A stretch of DNA of 64,000 nt. Origin: Zygnema cylindricum. Its lineage: Eukaryota > Streptophyta > Zygnematophyceae > Zygnematales > Zygnemataceae. The number at the start of each line of letters is the position of its first letter. Positions within the stretch are counted from its first letter, which is position 1. The DNA is taken from positions 62,001-126,000 of the forward strand of contig JBBHKE010000743.1 of the NCBI GenBank assembly GCA_037447655.1, given 5' to 3'. The notes under the pieces were generated by a model. The model saw nothing but the letters and a program-made list of their open reading frames with translations. It did not search any database and was not told the origin of the DNA. Made by a program: the position numbers and the translations under genes. Positions 21,554 through 31,299 of this stretch are shown one piece after another.

Positions 21554-21752
21554 CACCATGAATCGTTATTAGCGTATAGAAATTATTAGTGTAAAGAAAA
21601 AAATAGCGTCATTCATTCTAATTTAGTGTCAGGAGACGTGGCAGATTATGGTCCACGTCCTTAAATAGGGTAATTTATTATATTTAAGGTATCAATGTCA
21701 AAAATTTGGGGTGCCGATATAGCGTACATAAGGCTAAGAACGATTCACTGTG
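21554..21752. mobile_element. 199-bp MITE of the TA-flanked DNA transposon
   Basis: TA dinucleotides flank it (21552-21553, 21753-21754). Its ends, CACCATGAATCGTTATTAG and CTAAGAACGATTCACTGTG, are imperfect inverted repeats. Its left about 80 bp match the left end of transposon copy C3 (61141). Its right about 65 bp match the right end of copy C2 (60390-60460: GTATCAATGTCAAAA, GCCGATATAG, GTACATAAG). It is therefore an internally deleted derivative mobilised by the same transposase. Confidence 0.8.
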
Positions 21753-22147
21753 TACACTACACCGTGAATCGTTATTAGACTATATAAATTATTTGTATCA
21801 ATAACTAATTAGTGTCATTGATTCTAATTTGTGTATCAATACCAGTATGGAAAAAATGTTTAATTGTAATTTCTCCTTAACTCTGATTTAGGTGTACATG
21901 ATCTGCCGACATGACATACACGTTAAATAGGTAGAAGTACAAAATCTGACAATCCGTACCAGTAGCGTCTTTCCAGTGTAATTAATCCACTATTCTAATT
22001 TAAGTTTGCATGTAAGTAATTATTACGTCGTTCGTAATTATACAATAAAATATGTATGAGTAAAAACCGTTGAACGTACGGATTATGTCATTTCATTCAC
22101 TAGTATAAGTAACTGTAGTAAAGGTTTCTGGCGCACGCGTGAATGTT

Positions 22148-22311
22148 ATTACACACACGTGAATATTATTACAGTAAAAAGGGTGCGAGTACAATATTTG
22201 AGAAACCGTACAATGTGACGTGGTGTAGTATTACACACGCGTAAATATTATTACAGTAAAAAGGGTGCGAGTACAATATTTGAGAAACCGTACAATAAGA
22301 CGTGGTGTAGT
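22148..22311. repeat. 82-bp tandem duplication in the C1 leader
   Basis: Units 22148-22229 and 22230-22311. Copy C3 has a single unit at about 61515-61600, so the duplication is specific to C1. Confidence 0.85.
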
Positions 22312-23297
22312 TGATTTCATGTTTCAGGTTGTAAAACGCAGTTACTTGTCAACGGTACGGGACCGTATATCTTTCGTACGTCTATTCGGTTCAGTTTATT
22401 AGCGTGTATGAACGAAACTATAACGACATGGATTCTATGTATTCCTTTCGTTTCATTTAACTGACATTGAACTATGTGACTGATTATAGTTTTCCATGTC
22501 GTTCGCGCAGATATCGTCCGTTGTGTGACATTAAATAAGGTCCATTAATTTTAATAAGGTGCCCTTTGGGTTGTTTTACTGGAATTCATACATTATATTG
22601 AAGGGACTTAATGCTAATAATGATGCGTTTAGTCACGTGAAATGTAGAATGAACCTCTTATTAGTATCATTGTTAATTGTAATTGAGGGTGGAACGGAGA
22701 ACAAACCACATTTAGAATACAAGTGAATTCTAATTGGCAGTAATACGCCGACGAAAGCTGATGATCCGTTGTCTGAAGAGTATCATTGGCTATTGACGAT
22801 AACATGTGGCGTGTTTATTATCCACGTATTTGTGAAATTGAGCGCTGATCCTATACGACGTTCGATAAACTGTTTGTCAGCATTACAAACCTACGCATGT
22901 CATCCCATCAACTTTAGTCGTACAACTTGTAAGCTTGAGGTGTTATATGGCGCTGTCAACATTTTCGTCGACAACGTGATTTTTGTAAAATTCATTCAAA
23001 TTGATCAAATTTTATGAATTCCAGTATTTATTCTCTTTTTTTTTAACATTTTGTAATTTGAAAGGAAAATAAAAGTTCAAAATTTGTAATTTTGACGTAA
23101 TCAAGCAAAATGGCGTTTCCCGCCATTTTTACCGCGCAAATTCACTTTCGCTTGCATCTGTTGAACTATATAAATGCACTTGTGAATACAACAACGATTT
23201 TATCAACACTTTGTTTTCATTTCCTCTGATTGCTATTCCTTTCCTTTTGGGGTGCACCTTCATCTTGTTTATTTTTTGATATTCATATTTTGAAAGT

Positions 23298-23635
23298 ATG
23301 TGGACTCTCACTACGATTTGGGGTGCCAACCCTGGCAATAGCACCAATGCTCTCCATAATTCACATCTAAACATGATGATAAAGATGGGAGGAACAACGA
23401 GGAAAACACATTTCCAAACGAGGAAGAGGGTGAGGCGAATGACGAGGAGAGTGAGTTGAAAGTAGAATCCTCGGTTGATCCCGCGGCGATCGTGGAAGGT
23501 TTTATTTCGTCCACAACCATTGTGAGAGGACATGTTCCCTACCGAAAAATTCAACATGTGTCGACTAAGGCTACTCGACTGCGAGTTATAAACAGGATGT
23601 TGAAAGACTGCGAAAAGAACTGGTCGATCGAACTT
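23298..23635 (+). pseudogene. C1 ORF1 (unknown acidic protein), frameshifted and split
   Basis: It begins MWTLTTIWGANPGN as in C2 and C3. A one-base shift near the start of the acidic region moves it into another frame (VDPAAIVEGFISS, YRKIQHVSTKATRLRVINRMLKDC). The 3' end is cut by element A at about 23635. See C3 ORF1 for the open version. Confidence 0.65.
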
Positions 23636-23913
23636 TTTGGTATTTTCTAGGTCTAAAATATTTGCCGAAACAAATAAAGAAATTGCAGGCAACCTCACTC
23701 CATCTCTTCTCATTTGCCCCCCCATACTCGTTGTAGTCATCAAAGGAGAGAGAGCGATGGAGCCATGGCTGCCTCATCTCCAAAGGAAGGACTAAAGAGT
23801 GACTTAAGTCACTCTCAACAAAAGGTTGAGTTTGGCAGGACTCGAATCTCGACCGGCAGAGCGCGGCGTAGCCGTTATCTCTAACCAGTCTGTCGTAGAA
23901 GTCCGTTAGGAGA
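23636..23913 (+). repeat. A 5' LTR, first segment
   Basis: Collinear with 40680-40960. Contains the hairpin (about 23686-23775) and the antisense tRNA-like module (23827-23900), and ends at the B insertion. Confidence 0.85.
23827..23900 (-). other. Antisense tRNA-like module in LTR A
   Basis: Read on the minus strand, GACTGGTTAGAGA resembles an A box and GATTCGAGTCC fits the B-box consensus, about 50 bases apart. It lacks a clean acceptor stem, so it is tRNA-like rather than a tRNA gene. The A 3' LTR has the same module at 40873-40950 with GGTTCGAGTCT. Confidence 0.55.
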
Positions 23914-24364
23914 TGATGAAAGAGGTAATTAATAGTTCACTTCCCTATTTTAGTTTTGCTTTAAAGAAAGAGAGTGAGGATCAAAGGCGCGCCATGGCTG
24001 CCGCCATATTTAGAAAGTGGCAATTTTTGAAGTAAAGGGTATTTTACTAAAATGATACCTAAGTCTAGATTTGAACCTGAGACCTCTAGATTCCCTATAT
24101 CCTAACGTGTTAACCATTAAGGCTTTACGAAACGATACACGTAACGGGTTTCATAAATATATAAACATTAACGCAACAGCTAATTGACAGCAGACTAACC
24201 AAAAAGAGCAATTCCTGCATGTACGCGAATCTGAACCGTGTAAAATATATATTTGTGTGCCTGGGCGGCGCTTATTCAGCGGAAAAGTAGAAGGGGCAAA
24301 TATTATCCTAGAAGCTTTACATAGGCTGCTCATTCTGTGGGTCAATGGATACCACAGAATTTCA
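23914..24364 (+). repeat. B 5' LTR with internal deletion
   Basis: Matches the 3' LTR except that the part equivalent to about 34968-35397 (GTAC cluster and promoter) is gone. The junction at about 24245-24252 has an ATAT microhomology. The antisense tRNA-like module (24061-24130) remains. Confidence 0.8.
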
Positions 24365-24816
24365 TGTTCCCCCACAAAATGCAAAGTTAGAATATGAGTA
24401 TTTGGATGCATTCCCCCACTTTGACTTTCCCTTAGAAATACCGCCACCCTGGTAGGCAAAGACTCCAACCATCTAAATTTTTGTGTAGCATGGAATCCCC
24501 TGAGTGCGTAGCAAAAAGAGTCATTGAAAATGGTTGATTGAGTGTATAGTTATGGCTGTTCAAAGTTAGCCTTTTTATACAAAGGTGCTCTTAGAAAGAG
24601 GCGGCTACCTACCAAAAAATGCTAAGTCATGTTCCCTCTCTAAAACCCCTTCTACTGTAGTATAGAGCCAATTATGGGACTGTACTGTAGATAAAGTACA
24701 ATTGCTGGAGTACTTTCTGTACGGCATTTGTACGGCATGGCTATGACGATGACATCTGTCACATCCGGACTTGTTATCGTGTGCTCTAGCGATTCAGCAA
24801 ACCCGTAAGATGTTGC
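24365..24816 (-). repeat. C-like LTR fragment, reverse
   Basis: On the minus strand it matches the C LTR U5/R region (GGGAAAGTCAAAGTGG, AACTTTGCATT), diverges through the GTAC cluster, and stops where the D LTR starts. Confidence 0.65.
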
Positions 24817-25873
24817 TGTAGAAATTAATCATCCGTTTAAAGTATTTTCTAGGTCTAAATAGAAGTATAGAAAGAAGCCAAGGTAGTCTACCTCTAACTT
24901 CTCTCTCCAACTCTCAAACTTGTCGCAGTCACTGAGAAATTGGAGAGGAATCTAGAGCCATGGCTACCTAGGTTATCCAGAGGTTTACGTGAAATATATA
25001 TTAGTTAGGGGTTTATTTACTAAAATGGTATGTGCCGGCCATAGGTTTTGGACCTGGTACCTCCCGGACGGCAAGCAGCCGGTAGACGGTAACCTTAGTC
25101 GTTAAGTCTTCAAGTAGCGTTAAGTACTATATGGTTTGATTATTAATTAAACATTATTACGTAGGATAATTCATTTAACTTTAATTGTTTACGGGATACA
25201 TAGATCCAGTAATGTAAAAGTACGAATTACGGTATGGATAAGAAACCAATACCGCGCAATTATTTCTTTAGCGAAATAAATACCGCGCATGTATTTATTA
25301 CGGCTACGATTAAATGTGAATTTAATCGGACGGCCGGAATTTACGCCGAGATCGCGGAAGAGGATTTTGGCGGTTTTTGGTCATCGCCATATCGGATGAC
25401 ACGTGGCGAAATGACATTGGATCGTGGCATCTCCGAGGATTAAGGGAGCGAATCCGGATATACCACGTGTCGACATTTAGGCCATGTCGTACAGTGTCCG
25501 TACAGAAAGTACACCGGCAGCTGTACTTTTATGTACGAAAGAGTAATCTGATTGGTTCCGTACATCAGTAGATAGAGTCTGTGAGAGAGATAGGACTTAG
25601 AAAAGATTAGGAGATAGGATCCTCTCTCCCAGAGAGCTTCTGTACAAAAGGTCAACTTTGACCCTCCATAACTTACTGCTCAAGGGAGCAAATTCAGAGA
25701 TTCTTTTTGCTATCGACTCAGGGGAGTCTTGCCTTTACAGGGGTGAAAGTGGTCAGAGTTGTTGTTTTCTAGGGTTGCAGTTGTTCTTGCTGAAACACAA
25801 AGGAGTCAGGGTTATCGTAGGGGCTTCTTGGAAGCTGTCCACACTAAGGACTTATGGAGGTCTCAAAGTTTCA
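24817..25873 (+). repeat. D-type LTR inside element B
   Basis: TGTAGAAATTAATC to AAGTTTCA, followed directly by a perfect PBS. It has the hairpin, the antisense tRNA-like module (about 25030-25110), the GCGCGGTA-like motifs and the GTAC cluster. Confidence 0.85.
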
Positions 25874-26232
25874 GGTTATGGGCCCACCCTCTAGGGTACC
25901 AATCTTTAATTAAACTGGCTTCATATACTGGGAAAGTATGATGATAAGAGCTCTATGCGAAAAAAAAGGTTTTGGGGGATAGTGAGTGGACGATTAGGGC
26001 TCCCATCAAGTCTTGGAATCCCTCTAGGGTTTAGAGGAAGCAAATTCACTAGGAAAGAAGATCCACCTTCAACGGAGGAAACAAAGGAATGAGAGGTGGT
26101 GGACGAAGGAAAGGAGAAGGAGACGACCACACCAATAGCAACTGGTTCGGCATTCATGTCACCTATTCCGAGGAACGAGGAGAATGATACTGAAACCTGG
26201 GACTTCAACAATATGGCGGCAAAGCACTTCAT
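25854..26232 (+). pseudogene. D-type gag N-terminal fragment fused to B gag
   Basis: MEVSKFQVMGPPSRVPIFN then a stop (TAA). The fragment continues to the D-specific block PIPRNEENDTETWDFNNMAAKHF and then switches at about 26232 to B-type gag. At the junction the aligned Trp-Lys segment is present twice, so this is a non-homologous join. The PBS is 25874-25888. Confidence 0.75.
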
Positions 26233-29200
26233 GACCGAAAGATCAGAGTATGAAAAGTGGAACTACAAAGACAAGGTTGCTAAGCTCTTAATTCTTAAAA
26301 GTGTAGCAAAGGGCATTGCCATTTCCCTTATGCATGTCAAATCTTCATCTCAGATTTGGATATCACTAGTTAACATATATAAGAGTGGATCATTGTAGCA
26401 ACAACAATTGGCTGAAAATAAGATTGCATCTTATACTTATAAAGGAGGAAGTATGAATAATTATTGCAATGATTTAGGAGCATTATTTGGAGTGTTAGAG
26501 AGTGCAGGTTACTCATGGTCTGAGAGACAAAGAGTGAACACATTAATGATGAAACTACCTGAAGAGTATGAGAAAATCATTAACCGATTGCAGGACATGG
26601 GAGACAGCAATTGGAATTGGGATGACACAGTGGTAATGATTTTAGTGAAAGAAAGCACCATAGAGCTTAGGAGAGGGAGTCTTAGTGTTCAAGCCTGCAG
26701 ATTGGCGGAAGCGTGATGAGGAGAGAGGGAAAGATCCCTATCGAAACTTTGGTGGAAGAGGACAAGGAGGTGGCAGATTTGATAGACAGGGGAGAGGAAC
26801 TTCTTGAGGAGGATTATGTCACTTCTGCAAGAAATCGGGACACTATATGGCAGATTGTGTCAAACTTGCAGATCTTTGACAAAAAGATGGTCAAGGAACC
26901 TCAAGGGATGGAGGAAAGAAAAAGGCTTTCCTGACTCAAGTTCATGATGAGGAAGTGGAAGGAAAAACTGAACCAGAAGAGGAGCTTGAGGAGCTTCTTC
27001 TTAATCCGAAAAACACTGAAAAGCATGTCGACATTCCACGGAGACAAAAGTGTGCTTTCGAAGGTAAGAGGGATCCACCCAAGGATTGGTGGATCATAGA
27101 CTCAGGGGCTTCAATGCATCTGTGCAAAGATAAGCGGTGGTTCACTAAACTGAGAAAGATCCCAACAGTTGAGATAGAGTACGGAGATGGTAGAGTAGAA
27201 ACCACAAGTCTTGTTGGAACTGTTGACTTGAAGGTTCTAGTTGATGGAAAGGCCTCAATTGTAACACTCTTAGACGTTCTTTACATTCCACAGCTTAGCA
27301 AAAACCTAGTCTCAATAGCTGTCCTATATGAAAAGGAGTTTGAAACAGGAACTAGGAAAGGAATCTTCACCGCAAGCTTTGATAATGAGGTTTATTTCAT
27401 AGCTGAGAAGGGCAGTCAAGGAATGTTCAGAATTCTACTTTGCAATGAAAAGAGTGTTCTCTACTCATGTGCAAGTGAGATGATGCTTTGGCATAAAAGG
27501 TTGGGGCATGTGCATCTAGATAGATTAAAGAAAATGAAGAAAAATGGAATAGTGGAGGGTATTACTTTTGAGGATGATGAGACCTTTGATGATTGTAGTG
27601 GATGTGCCCAAGGGAAGATTCATAGACTTCCATTTCCAAAGGCAACCACATTTAGGAGAGAGAAACTATTAGATCTAGTTCACACTGATGTTTGGGGACC
27701 TGCTAGGTATGTTTCACATGGGGGGATAAGATGGATGTTAACTATCACAGATGATTGGTCTAGATAAACAAAGGTATACTTTCTTAGACATAAGTCAGAG
27801 GTATTAAGATGTTTCAAAGAGTATAAAGTATGGAGTGCAAAACTACATGAAACCTCAATAAAAGAGATAAGAAGTGATAATGGGAAAGAATACACCTCAA
27901 GGGAATTTGAAGAATATCTTAAAGAAGAAGGAATTCATCATGAGAAAATTGTTCCCTATAATCCTGAACCAAATGGAGTAGCAGAAAGAGTGAATAGAAC
28001 TTTAGGAGATATGTCCAGAAGTATGTTACTTGATAAGAGGATAGGGTTGCAGTTTTGGGCGGAGTCTATGAACTATGCTAATTTCATCAAAAATAGAGTC
28101 CTAACTTCAGCAAATAAGGAGGAAACTCCGTATGAGAGGTGGACAGGAACAAAGCCTGATTTGCCTAGTTTGAGAGTGTTCGGAAGTCAAGTCTACAGTT
28201 TGGATTCCGATAAGAATAAATGGAAGTTAGAGGGGAGAGGGAAGCCAGGATATCTTGTAGGATATGATGAGAGCACAAAAGGATACCGAGTGTATGACTT
28301 GAAAAAAAGAGATATGATTATGGTAAAACACATAGTGGTGATGAATGAAGAGAAGTCCATTGATCCATTCAAATATAATAGGGAAGTCAAAATCAGATTT
28401 GAAACGGATCAATTTTCTGACTTCGATTTTGAAAATGAAGAGAAAGAAGAGGGAGAAAAAGAAAAATCTGCAGATCTACCAAAAGAGAAGGAGGAAAGGA
28501 CAACATCCGAGGCAGCGCCACATTACGAAGTGGAAACCAATGAGGAACTTGATGAGACACCGGAATTGGAAGATAGGGGAGCTGAAAATCTCCCTAAACG
28601 AAACCCAATGATGCCTTCTATACCGGCGTCCGATTTTGAAGGGGGAAGAAGAAGTAGTAAACGACTTCAAGAAAGACAAGTAAATAACCAACTCACAAAG
28701 ATGTCTCACCCAGATGAACCTCAAACATACTTAGAGGCTATAAACACTCCAGAAAGTAGCTAGTGGATCACAACTATAAATGAAAAAATGGCCTCTATCA
28801 TGGAAGCCAATACATGGGAGTTGGTAAATTGTCCACAGGGCCGAAAACCGATTAGATGTAAGTGGGTTTTTAAACTTAAATTAAACCTGGATAATACCAT
28901 TAAGAGGTATAAAGCTAGGTTAGTTGCAAAAGGTTATACTCAGAATGAGGGGATAGACTACGAAGAAACCTTTGCACCTGTAGTCAGCTTTCCTTCTATT
29001 AGAATCCTTTTAAGTATAGCCGCAGTGGAGGATATGGAAATCCACCAGATGGATATTAAAACGACCTTTTTGCACGAAGAGTTGGAAGAAGAAATTTACA
29101 TGAGGCAACCGGAAGGATTCGTGGAAAGTGGGGAAGAAAATAAAGTTTGCAAACTGATAAAATCACTCTATGGGGTTAAGCAAGCCCCGCGACAATGGAA

Positions 29201-30091
29201 TATAAAGCTCGACGAATTTCTGACCGGTTTGGGGTATATCAGAATTAGTTCAGATCACTCTATATATTTATTTGAGGATGAGAATGGAGTGATATTTATT
29301 GCTATTTATGTGGATGATTTGTTGGTCTTAAGCAAGTCCTTAGACAAAATTAACAAACTAAAACGGGATCTTAGAAGCAATTTTGATATGAAAGATCTGG
29401 CGAAGCAAAGTACATTTTGGGAATTCAGATGGAGAGAGATAGAGGGAATAGAATTATAAGACTCACTCAAAAAGAAACAATCGGTAATATGCTAGAAAAA
29501 TTTCAGATGGAAAAAACAAACGGATGTTCTACTCCTATGGATTTGAAGAAAGTGTTTGAGGGGAGTGAAGAGAGAGGAATATTGATCATTAATGATGAGA
29601 TGGATGAGATAGAAAGAAAATTTATGGAAAATATCCCTTATCGGCAGATTGTAGGCAATTTAATTTACTTTATGAACTGTACCCGATCGGATATAGCTGC
29701 AGCTGTAGGTGTCCCTAGTAGAAATCTAAATGAACCAAGAAAGAGAGACTGGGAGGCTGCCAAAAGGGTGATGAGGTATCTGGTGGGGACAAGGGAATTA
29801 TGGTTACATTTGGGTGGGGAGCACACTGACATCACCACTTGGAGTGATGCCAGTTATGGAGATTTGCTTTTAAGGAGGTGTACGACTAGATATGTGTTGC
29901 AATTTGGATCCGGTGCATGTTGTTGGAGTAGCAAGCAACAAAAAGTAGTTGCTCAGTCAACTATGGAGGCTGAATACATGGCTTCCTGTGCTGACACCAA
30001 AGAACTAATGTGGGTTAAATCTCTTCTTGAAGAACTTGGGTTAATGAAGTTTGGAACTCAAAATGTTTTTTGTGATAATCAAGCTACTATC
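26233..30091 (+). pseudogene. B gag-pol, main part
   Basis: In order: gag (YEKWNYKDKVAKLLILKS, SSSQIWISLVNIYKSGS), decayed zinc knuckle (about 26816-26870), protease WIIDSGASMHLC (about 27090), pre-integrase MLWHKRLGHVHLD, integrase with HTDVWG, RSDNGKEY and NGVAERVNR, RT with YVDDLLV (about 29310), and RNase H with SDASYG and AEYMAS. Stops lie at about 26396, 27765 and 28762. Frameshifts lie near 26710, 26930 and 29395, the last where GEAKY is expected. At 30091 element C interrupts DNQATI. Confidence 0.88.
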
Positions 30092-30167
30092 TGTTGGAAT
30101 TTAATTATTTTCTAGGTCTAGAGATTGCAAAATAAAAAGCAAAATAGTAGATATTGACAGCTTGCCT

Positions 30168-30227
30168 CTAACTCCTCCTCAAGTCCCCACACTTGTCGCA
30201 GTCACTGAAGACTGGAGGAGGAGTTAG
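30168..30227 (+). other. Conserved-loop hairpin of LTR C
   Basis: CTAACTCCTCCTC (30168-30180) pairs perfectly with GAGGAGGAGTTAG (30215-30227). The 34-base loop contains CACTTGTCGCAGTCACTGA. The same structure is at 33309-33368 in the 3' LTR. LTRs of A, D, E and the solo LTRs have different stems around nearly the same loop. Confidence 0.8.
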
Positions 30228-30300
30228 CCATGGCTGCCTGTGCTGTCTAGTGGGAGACAGACAGTTGTTTTATAGGGGGTTTTCTCTAAAAGGTAGTTTT

Positions 30301-30378
30301 GACAGAGCCATGATTTGATCCTGGTACCTGCCATTTGTCACAACCGCGATAGCCGGTAGTCTTATCCAGATAGTCTAA
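30301..30378 (-). other. Antisense tRNA-like module in LTR C
   Basis: The minus strand has CTGGATAAGACTACCGG (A-box region), an ACCG/CGGT anticodon-like arm, and ACCAGGATCAAATC (B box and T arm). In the 3' LTR copy (33441-33518) the T arm CCAGG/CCTGG pairs perfectly and is followed by CTCTG. This resembles the T arm and acceptor of initiator tRNA-Met (CCAGGATCGAAACCTGG, CTCTGAT). Confidence 0.6.
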
Positions 30379-30908
30379 AATGTATTAAATATTACTGGGT
30401 ATGATGTTTATTTAAACAGTTACAATAAGACAAATTCATTTAACTAGAACTATATGCATACTGCATAGAAACAGTTGTGTAAAGTACGACGTACGGTACG
30501 AATACGAAATAAATACCGCGCAGTTTGTTTGACGCCGGAAAGAATACCGCGCAGGTATTTATGACGGCCACGATTGAAATCTAATTTGATCGGACGGCCG
30601 CGAAGGATGCCGAGATCGCGGCGTACGATTTTGGCGGTTTGCGATCACCGCGATATTGAGTGATACGTGGTAACACTACATTGGATTGCGGCAACTCCGG
30701 AGATTACGGGAACAAATCCGAATATGACACGTGTCGACATTTTGGCCATGTCATACAATGGCCGTACAGAAAGTACACCGGCACCTGTACTTTTTTGTAC
30801 GATACAATAATTTGATTGGTGCCGTACTTCAGTAGATAGAGTTTTAGAGAGGGAATAGGACCTAGATAAATTTTGGGTAGGCAGCTGCCTCTCCCAGAGA
30901 GCACCCTG

Positions 30909-30915
30909 TATAAAT
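30909..30915 (+). promoter_or_regulatory. TATA box of LTR C
   Basis: TATAAAT, about 80-145 bp downstream of five GTAC motifs (30766-30830). Repeated at 34020-34026 in the 3' LTR. Transcription of the gag ORF probably starts about 30 bp downstream. Confidence 0.6.
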
Positions 30916-31284
30916 GGCAAACTTTGGGCAGCCATAACTATCAATTTACTTGACCATTTTCAGTGATTCTTTTTGCTGCGAACTCAGAGGAGTCCAGGCT
31001 ACACATGGGTGTAGTTGGTCAGAGTTTTTGTCTGCCAGGGTGGCTGTATTTCTAAGGGAAAGTCAAAGTGGGTGAATGTGTCCAAATCTCATATTCTAAC
31101 TTTGCATTCTGTGGTGGAACTGAGCACATAGAAAGTGTTATTTCACAGGGGTGAATCAATATTGGGGTTCTGACTGTCAAGGGGTCAGTCACTTGGGTGT
31201 ATATTAACTTGGAGTCGGCACTATCTAGATTAGCTTCTTTTGGATCAGCATACTCTGAGGGCCAATGGAGGTCTCAGAGTTTTA

Positions 31285-31299
31285 GGTTATGGGCCCACC
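31285..31299 (+). other. Primer-binding site of element C
   Basis: GGTTATGGGCCCACC is a perfect 15-base complement to the anticodon arm of plant initiator tRNA-Met. Its internal ATG (31289) is the start of the ORF. Confidence 0.8.

Larger units (their letters stand above)
30092..31284 (+). repeat. C 5' LTR
   Basis: TGTTGGAATTTAATTATTTTC to GAGTTTTA; the last bases would be TTTCA in the 3' copy. It holds the hairpin (30168-30227), the antisense tRNA-like module (30301-30378), two CCGCGCA motifs (about 30515 and 30550), a G-box GACACGTGTC (30726-30735), five GTAC motifs and a TATA box. Confidence 0.92.

Noticed and set aside
23129-23743. 204-codon minus-strand ORF
   Set aside because: Overlaps C1 ORF1 on the opposite strand and runs into LTR A. 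The plus-strand protein is the one conserved among C1, C2 and C3.
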